Assembly: GCA_949126835.1 (NCBI GenBank)
Contig: OX421497.1
Location: 19,803,909-19,867,908 of the forward strand
Length of the DNA stretch: 64,000 nucleotides
Reading direction: 5' to 3'
Origin: Anisus vortex
Taxonomy: Eukaryota; Mollusca; Gastropoda; Planorbidae
Shown here: piece after piece, positions 25,701 through 34,700 of the stretch
Layout: each line of letters starts with the position of its first letter
How positions within the stretch are numbered: position 1 is the stretch's first letter
Translations under genes and position numbers: made by a program
The notes under the pieces: generated by a model
The model's database searches: none
Seen by the model: the letters and a program-made list of their open reading frames with translations, nothing else
What the model was told of the DNA's origin: nothing

Positions 25701-28700
25701 ATGATGGTAAACTTAGTTTGCAAATAAAAAATAAAGGGAATATAATAAGAACTTCGTTTTTATGGTTTTCTTGTTAGAACAATTTATACGGAGTAAGGAG
25801 ATATTTTTGAGATTTGCGACACAGATATTTTTCTGTACGTTTCATTTGCAGTAGTCAATCACTTTTTAAATTACATGGTGGTAAACTTAGTTTGCAAATA
25901 AAGGGAGTATAATAAAAACTTAGTTTTTATGGTTTTCTTGTATATTTCTGTGCTTGGCAACAAATAATTCTTATATATTGTTATAAAAAAAGCTGAAGGA
26001 CAAAACATCTGTAATCAAGTCATATTTCCATTTGTTTGGATCAATAAAGCATTTTTATCTTCTTATCTTATCTTATAAAGTTATAGGCCTACATGTAGGC
26101 TTACGATTCTACGTTAGTTTGAATGAAACGGTAGTTTAACATAATTGTACACTGTTACTCATCTCACTTTCAGCTTTCGTATACATGAATAACAGTTCAA
26201 AATATATTTAAATGTTTTGCGCTAAATAATAATCGGATTTTTAATTACTCTACATTCTGCTTGTAATTTCAACAATATAAATTGAAGTCTTGTAAAAAAA
26301 ATATATATGATATGTTTCTTTTAAGCAACGCCGTGGTAATATGAAGATCTTAAATGTTTCATATGAAGAGTTGTTTTCCCTGTCTTGCAGGATTCCAATA
26401 TCGACACCTATAAACGCATGTACGCCTTTATGAAGGAACGCCCTAACGCCATCCCAGAAACATACGCCGAAGGAATAGCCAAAGTGAAGAGGGGTAACTA
26501 CGCCTTCTTCATGGAGAATCTGATGATCGACTACCAGGTCCAGAGGAACTGTGACCTCATGCAGGTCGGAGGCACCCTGGACTCTAAGGGCTACGGGATT
26601 GGGCTGCCAATGAGTGAGTACGACACTTAATATTAGGTATTGACTAGGGAGCAGACTAGGTGTTTGTGAATCAAATGAAGAGTAGGTTATGTGTACTTGT
26701 GTATCAAGTATTAACTGTGGAGCAAGCCACATGTGGTTGAATATTAACTAAGAAATATGCCCCAAATGGCTGTGTATATGGAGCATGTTTTTGTGTATTA
26801 CCATTTAGGAAAATCCCACGTGACAAAACATTGTTAAAGCACCACAATCCCTTTTACCATATTAATTATGCTATTATTTGGTAATCACATAATTGTAAAA
26901 TAGTGGGAGGGTGGCCGAGCGGCAGCGCGTTCAACTGTCCTGGGTTCGAATCCTGGTGATGGCTAGGATTTGTTCTCGAGTCTGGGCGTCCTGAGTCTAC
27001 TCAACACTGATGGGCACCTGACTTTAGTTTGGGTAAAGTAAAGACGGGTGGGTGTTGTGCTGGCCACACAATCCCCAAGTATGCCGTGGCCACAGAAACT
27101 GGTGAACACTACTTCACTTGCGATATGGATAAATTCGGTCCAATGGGATCATTTTTACTCCCTTTATATTAACTTGCGCCGTCTGTCTGGTTGTATGCTT
27201 GTCTGGTTGGTAGCTTGCAAAACTTTGCATCGATTTTTCGGCCACTTCCCATCGTCCGATCGAGCCGAACTAGGCCAGCAGACTTGTCCCGACAAACAAT
27301 ACATTCTATCAAATTTTCAGCATCGTATCCTTTGGAATAGTCACGAATACTTTCCACCAATTTGCGAATCGAAGATCAAATTTTACGAAAAAACATGACT
27401 GCCTTTGACGGAAGTAACTAAACTTTTCGGATATGTTTGTTTTTACGAAAAAATACGAATGAAAATGACACAATGTAGCCGAAACAAAGCGAAGCGACGG
27501 TCGTGGCATCACGCATTTAAAACAAAAATGCGGAATAGTTATAATGGGCCGTATTGCTGCTGAGAGTTAACACCCTTGCCCATTTTACAATTCAGTCATA
27601 TAAGATAGACTTGTTTAAGGGGCAAGGGTGTTAACTCTCAGCAGCAATCTTTACAATTCAGTCATATAAGTTTGACTTGTATAAGGGGCAATGGTGTTAA
27701 CTCTCAGCAGCAATACGGCCGATTAGATATGTATTTGCCGACATTACCGATTCGAAATTTTAGTTTTGTAGTGAAGTGGAAATGGTAAACTTAGTATACA
27801 AATAAAGGGAGTATAATATAAACTGTGTTTTTATTTTTATTGTTTTGCTTGTTTAATTTTAAAATAAAATACGAACACTCAAACAACGTTGAAATAAAAA
27901 CATATAACATAAACGATGTGTAAACATTCAATTCTTTATTTTCAACTATTTTGATAATTTATTTTTAAATAATGTTTACATTTATTGGGTCTGGAATAGG
28001 CCTATATACATTGTGTGATCAACAAATTATTTTCAAGTAAATGAATAAACAGATTTTAAAAAAATATCCGATGTTTTTGTAGCTAAAACTTATACATTTT
28101 AATTCCATTACAAGATTACGGCATCGGATTATTTCATCGCATTCATGTTCTATGGTGCTAAATCAGCTGGACAAATACCCAGAAAGATATGAATGCCCAC
28201 ACAGAGGCATTCACGTGATATGTTAGGGTAACATACTTTGAAGGAAAACAAATCAACATTTTGGACATGGAACAAACAAATGAATATTGATGTTACCTGT
28301 AACTGTGAATGGCGGTGAATGTTTTTGCAGTAGAGTTGAATTGCTTTCTATTTGTTAAGCTATCTAGGGTTCCTTCTACAACCAACGCTTATCTCAACAA
28401 ACCAAGTTTGTTGATTAGTTGACAGAAAAATTATATTTAGGCCTACTACCAAAAACAAAACATACGAAAAAGTCAGAAGAGAGCACACTTTAGGCAGACT
28501 CTAATGGAGACTTGAGTTTCTCATAATTTAAGCGTTCATGGTAATAAAGTTTAGCTTTATGCCTTCAAGGTATTAATGTTTAGCTTTATACGTTCAAGGT
28601 ATTAATGTTTAGCTTTATGCCTTCAAGGTATTAATGTTTAGCTTTATACGTTCAAGGTATTAATGTTTAGCTTTATGCCTTCAAGGTATTAATGTTTAGC

Positions 28701-31700
28701 TTTATACGTTCAAGGTATTAATGTTTGCCTAGATTTTAGAGTAAAAGTTGTTATATTTTAATTAAGCATCCAAGGTAATATAGTTTGGAATATTGCGTCC
28801 AAAGTAGATATATTAAATTATCTTTTAGCTTCCAATTTTTTAGCTTATCTAGCAATAAGGCCTAAGGTATTACAGCTCAGATTTTAACGTCCAAGCTAGA
28901 TATTAGCTTTCAGCGGCCCACAAGTTTCAATAAGGAAAAAAAAATCAAGTGGTTAACATCACAGAAACTCAAGTTTGTTGTCAAAAGATTTTTTTAATGT
29001 TACATTTTTCTTTTTAAAAAATCCCCACAAAAAAAATGTAGATTTAATTTTTGTTCGTGATTTTGAAGATTGAACAAAAAACTGAAAAAAAAAAAGGTTG
29101 CGCCATTAAAGGCCATAAGACCAGTCCACTGAGGATCGCTATAAATAGATTTTTATTTTTAATAAATACATGTTAAGTGAACCCGCCGGAAGCTTATGTG
29201 ATACAATTTTTTTTTATGTGTATGATACAAGCAGAATAGGCAGGGGGGAATATTGAGTGAAGTTTTTTGAAGCGGCCATTGGACATTAGTTGAATGTAAA
29301 CAAGACTAAGTGGTTATTGATGCAAAGACGTAGCTTAATTATAACATGCAAAAAATGTATACGCTTTAAAATGCCAGTTAAGCTTATTGAAGTTCTTAGC
29401 CCTTTATCAGTAAACAATTGTTATTTATATAGGCGGTAATACAAATCACACGTAGTAGAAAGTATATCCGGGCCTAAATTAGCGTATTTCATGATCGTGG
29501 TTAGCTTGGATTCAAATTGAGTTTAGAATCACATATTGCTGTCTTATCTTAACTAAGAGACGCTCTTTTGTTAATGATTGTAAACTATAATAATGTGTTA
29601 TAAAATTTTACAATGTTAAAAAACGTTTACTTAAAAATATATGATATAGCCTTCAGTCAAGGAGAGATAACTGGGCTTGGATTCAAATTTAGTTAGAATC
29701 ACATACTGCTGTCTTATCTGAACTAAGAGACGCTCCTTCTATACAGAAGATGATTGCGTCCTACCCTTATCCGTGGTTGGAGTCTAGTCTTGCATTCTGA
29801 TTAGTATCTTGAATGCTGTTAGGTTGCTGGCTTTCCCGGTTTGTTCAGGCAACCCATTCCATTTCCATGCAAGCCTCTCTTACACGTAAGCCTCTTATAA
29901 GAAAAACTCTTCAAAACACATTCGTTTGAAACTGTGGCTATCTGAATTAACCCTTCCTGTACCGACCTACTTTCTACCTATGCTATCTTCAGTCCCGCTA
30001 TATACGCGCCCGGGACTGTAAGGGTTAAAACATATTATCATTTTAACCAACATGTGTGATGTTATTATCGTTCAACATGATTTAAGTTCCTAAACTTCAA
30101 GTTTGGGTTCTTATTGTAAAATGTAAAGTACCCGTCTGACCAAATGGATCGATAGATCCGTTCACCAGTTTCTGTGGCCAATGCATACTAGATGATTGTG
30201 TGGCCAGCATTAAGCTCAGCTGCCTTTACTTTACCCCAACTAAGGTCCGTTACCCATCAGAGCTGGGTAGATCCAGGGACACCCTCACGCTTCTTATTGT
30301 AATGTTGTGCTATTATGATATTATTTTATATGTACTCAATACTAAAGCGATCTAATGTGTTTATTTGTCAGATTCGCCTTATAGAGATAAATTGTCCATG
30401 GCAATTTTATCACTACAAGAAGCTGGTAAAATACAAATGCTGTATAACAAATGGTGGAAGGATACAGGAACCTGTGTCAGGTTAGTATAGCTTTGCATAT
30501 ATGTATCAAGAAAGATATAGGTTAACATCCATGTATCATGTTACACATAGCTTTAAAAGATAGCTTTAAATGTATGTATCTGGTTATATATAGCTTTATA
30601 ATTGTGTGTACAGCATAAACTTACTCATATTCATACAGCTGTATAAAGAAAGATAAATAAACAGATAGAAAATTGGATATGTTTACAATAGATGAATAGC
30701 TATATAGAGAAATTAAAAAAAAAAAAAAAATTGTGTGTAGATTTATATTTTTGAAGGAAGCAGGTAATTATTTTATATTCTTTATATATAAAGAGAGAGG
30801 TAAACAAGATAACGTTATATAGTAACATTTGTTCATACATTTACAGCATGATATATAAAAGGATAGAGTGACACACTGATAAATAGATAGATACATTTGT
30901 AGGTAAATAGATAAATAGATATTGAGATACATAAATAGCCCGATATAGGCCCCTACCGAACCATGGTATGTGCGCTCATTTGAGTCAGTGGCGCCTTCTT
31001 TATGGAACAGTCTATCTCAGACACTGAGAGAATCTGGGACAAGAGAAACTTTTAAAAAGAACTTAAAGACCTTTCTCTTTGGCAAATACATCTGCCACTG
31101 CAAATCACAACAAGAGCGCACTGAGCATGCTAATTTAATTGCATGGACAGAAGCGCTATAGAAATGACCATTCTTATTCTTCTTATTCCTATTTACACAG
31201 ACATACAGAAGCAATTATATGGTAATAGAAGGATAACAGTATATCTCTAATCTCTTCTAGGGAAGATACCAAAGAGTCCAAAGCGAATGCATTAGGTGTG
31301 GAAAATGTTGGCGGGATCTTTGTTGTACTACTAGTTGGATTGGCTTTAGCTGTCGTCGTGGCCATCATTGAGTTTATATACAAGTCGAGAGAAAATGCTT
31401 ATGAAGATAAGGTATGTGGTAAACTTTTTCTGTACAAAGTGAGTAAAAAGAGTGTTAGACTATATTTTGTTTTATCTTAACCATAAAAAACCCTGTATAT
31501 CATAAAACAGATTTATGTTTACTTTTTTGGTATATTTTGCAGCTATTTTAATTTAGTGACCCTCCACGACAAAATGAGTCGCTTCTCACCTAATGGTCAT
31601 TTTGAGATTTTTATCTATTCTGATATATCTTTTAATTCAGAGTTCAATGGTGAAAACCGCTTGAAAATCGGACTGTAACTTTTTTAGTTATGAATATTTT

Positions 31701-34700
31701 ATTGGAGCCACTATCCAAGTCCTGATTTTGAGAAAAATTGATTTTACTTAATATATTTTTTGGACAAAGAATTTCCTTAGCAACCATTTATGGATTTTGA
31801 TGACATAATAATTAGGCAACGGCACATACGCCTAAAGTCTAGCTCTAAGTAATTCATTTAGGATTAGTAACGGTTTTAATAGTAGTATAAGTTATAAGTA
31901 TAAGCGTAGTGGCTTAGGCCTAGTAAATTAATTAATAAGCCTAAATTAGCCTATTTTTTATTGTTTAATATCTAGTTCTAGTTATAGTCAGTTATAGTTA
32001 TAAGTAATAGCAAGATCAATTGCATAAGCCTAGCCCTAAAAAAGTTATGAATAACACTTGAAGGCTGAATAATATATTTAGGCCTACCTTCTGTTAATTC
32101 CTGCATGTCCAGCCTTCGCCCTAAAATCTCATCAGCTGTGAACTGTCCAATGCACCCTTTTTTGATTGAGGTCGAGGCAGAGCTATTCGATGAAATTAGC
32201 GAGCACCGGCAATCAAAAGATGCCACCTTATTATTTTCTTCGTCCGGTTGCATGACGACACTATAGCTTTGATTATTTATAACAACATCTTTAATCAAAG
32301 GTGGGTAACTTTCTTCGTCATCACTAGATCCAAGTTGATCGAGTGTAGGCCTACGCAGAGCAGATGCATTGTCTTCGTCGTCACTCGCTTCAGACTCGCC
32401 ACTAGAGCTAGATCCGTCAGTGTCATCCAATGCTGGTGTTGTAAAATACTATTGTGTAATATTTTCGACACTTTCCAAATCTTTTTCATCATTAATATTT
32501 GCAAATCTTGCCGAATTAAGTGCTTTAGCGAAAGTAGATTCTTTCCTAAAGCTGGCAGCCATGATGAAAAAGTTAAGCATAAACACTCGCTGGGGTTGGT
32601 TAGAAAAAGTCACGTGCTCGTATCGTCCAATGAAAAAACGGTTTTCCCTTCTTAGTGACAGCATTATTTACATTTTTTTCCGAAAACACCTTTATTAATT
32701 TAAGCCTTTTGGTTGGTTGATATTTTTAAAACATACGTGTTCGTTAGACATTAATAATGAACTGGAGAATTCTCTTTCCAATGATGCCAAACATGGCGTG
32801 TTAGCTCGAAAGGATTATGAAGAAAAGAGCGTTCAAAAATATGCTCAATTAGGTCAATTTTACGCAGATCTCACATGAAAATCTTACAGGGTATTTTTTT
32901 TAAATTAATTTTTAAATAAGTTATAGTTTTAATTTCAAAAAAACATTATTACAGATGTGTGCAGAAATGAATAAATAATTAGAAATAATCGAAATCCCAA
33001 AATCGATCCTTTTGACCCAAAACACATATTTTTGACTCTAGCTCAAAATAGGCCGAGGTGAGAAGCGACTCATTTCGTCGTGGAGGGTCACCACTATGAA
33101 TGTATTTGTAAAAGTAATAAATGTATTTGTAATGGTAATAAATTTATTTGTAAAGAGAAAGAATTTATTGGTAAAGATAATGATTTTATTTGTAATGTAA
33201 TGAATGTATGTGTAAAGGTAATGATGTTATTTGTAAAGGTAATGAAATTATTTGTAAAGGTAATGATTTTATTTGTAAAGGTATTGAATGTATTGGTAAA
33301 GGTAATGAATGTCTTTGTAAAAGTAATGAATGTATTTGTAAAGGTAATGAATGTATTTGCAAAAGTAATGAATGTATTTGTAAAGGTAATGAATATAGTG
33401 GTAAACGTGATGAATGTTTTAGACCAGGCATGTCAAACTAGCGGCGTTGCAAGCGCGTGTGCGGCCCGCACAAAGGATTGTGCAATTATCTCATTTAATG
33501 GCAAAAAATTGCAGTTTTAATAATTTAAACTGGGTGTATAAAACATAAATCTGGCACCGTGCTACGTAGGCCTAGAAGAAAACAATACGGCTATTTTAAG
33601 CTAGTATGGGTTTTCTATCTTTGAAAGTGGGCAACATTGACCGGAAGTAGCAGACATGTTGTTATTGCCATGTAAAAATTTTAAAACAATAATACATTGT
33701 AGGCCTATGGAATCGTGTCGGCAATTATATTATTTGTATTTATGAAGTACTGCCTCTAAACTTACACCTTTTAAAATGGCAACATCTCCTTCAGCTAAGA
33801 AGAAAAGGAGTTAATGAAGAAAGGCGAGTATTTCAAGAAAAATGGGAACTACAGTATTTTTGAACAATGGTAAATGGAAAGATACATTTGTTTAGTATGC
33901 AATAACAGCATTGTGACGGCAAAAGAATACAACTTAAAAAGACATTATGAAACCAGCCATCGATCCTGCGATAAATATGAGGGCTTAATGCGTGTGTCAA
34001 GACTCAAGGAATTGAAGGCTAACTTGATACAGGAACAGACATGTTTTACAAAAATAGATCAAGCCAATGTCGCTTCCCTTATTGTAAGCTATGAACTCAG
34101 CCGAATGGTCGCCATTAGTGGGATATCTTACAGTGATGGAGATTTCGTAAAGCATTGCCTTGTGAAAGCGGCTGACATTGTGTGCCCACAGAAGGCACAG
34201 TTATTTAAGAATATTTCGTTAAACCAGGAACACTGTTACTGGACGGATTGATGAAATGGCAGATGATTTGAAACAACAGTTGAATGCTGCATCATCCAAA
34301 TTTGAACATTTTTTTATTGCTATTAATGAGACCGTTGACATCACTGGAATAGCACAGCTTGCAGTTTTTATTAGGGCCTGTTACAGTGAATTTAATATTT
34401 ATGAAGAACTGATTGAACTAATCCCAATGCATGACACTACATCGAGCGAAGACATCTTTGAATAAGTCGAGCAGATTCTGCATGACTATGATTTTGATTT
34501 GAGCAAACGTGTATGTTTATCTACTGCAGGTGGTGGGAATATGGTTGGCAGACATAATGGTGTTGCTGCCAAGTTGCGAACAAAAATTGAGAACTCGTAT
34601 CCAGATTCATCATTTGCACATTTTAACTGCATTATTCATCAGCAAAATTATTAGTGTTCAAAGACTTTAAAATTGCATCATGTGTTGTCACAAAAACAGA

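Noticed and set aside
26250..26732. 160-codon minus-strand frame
   Set aside because: Antisense shadow of gene 1 exon 5.
26904..26975. tRNA gene
   Set aside because: Pol III boxes are present but the stems and anticodon loop do not form; the body shared with other copies shows a SINE.
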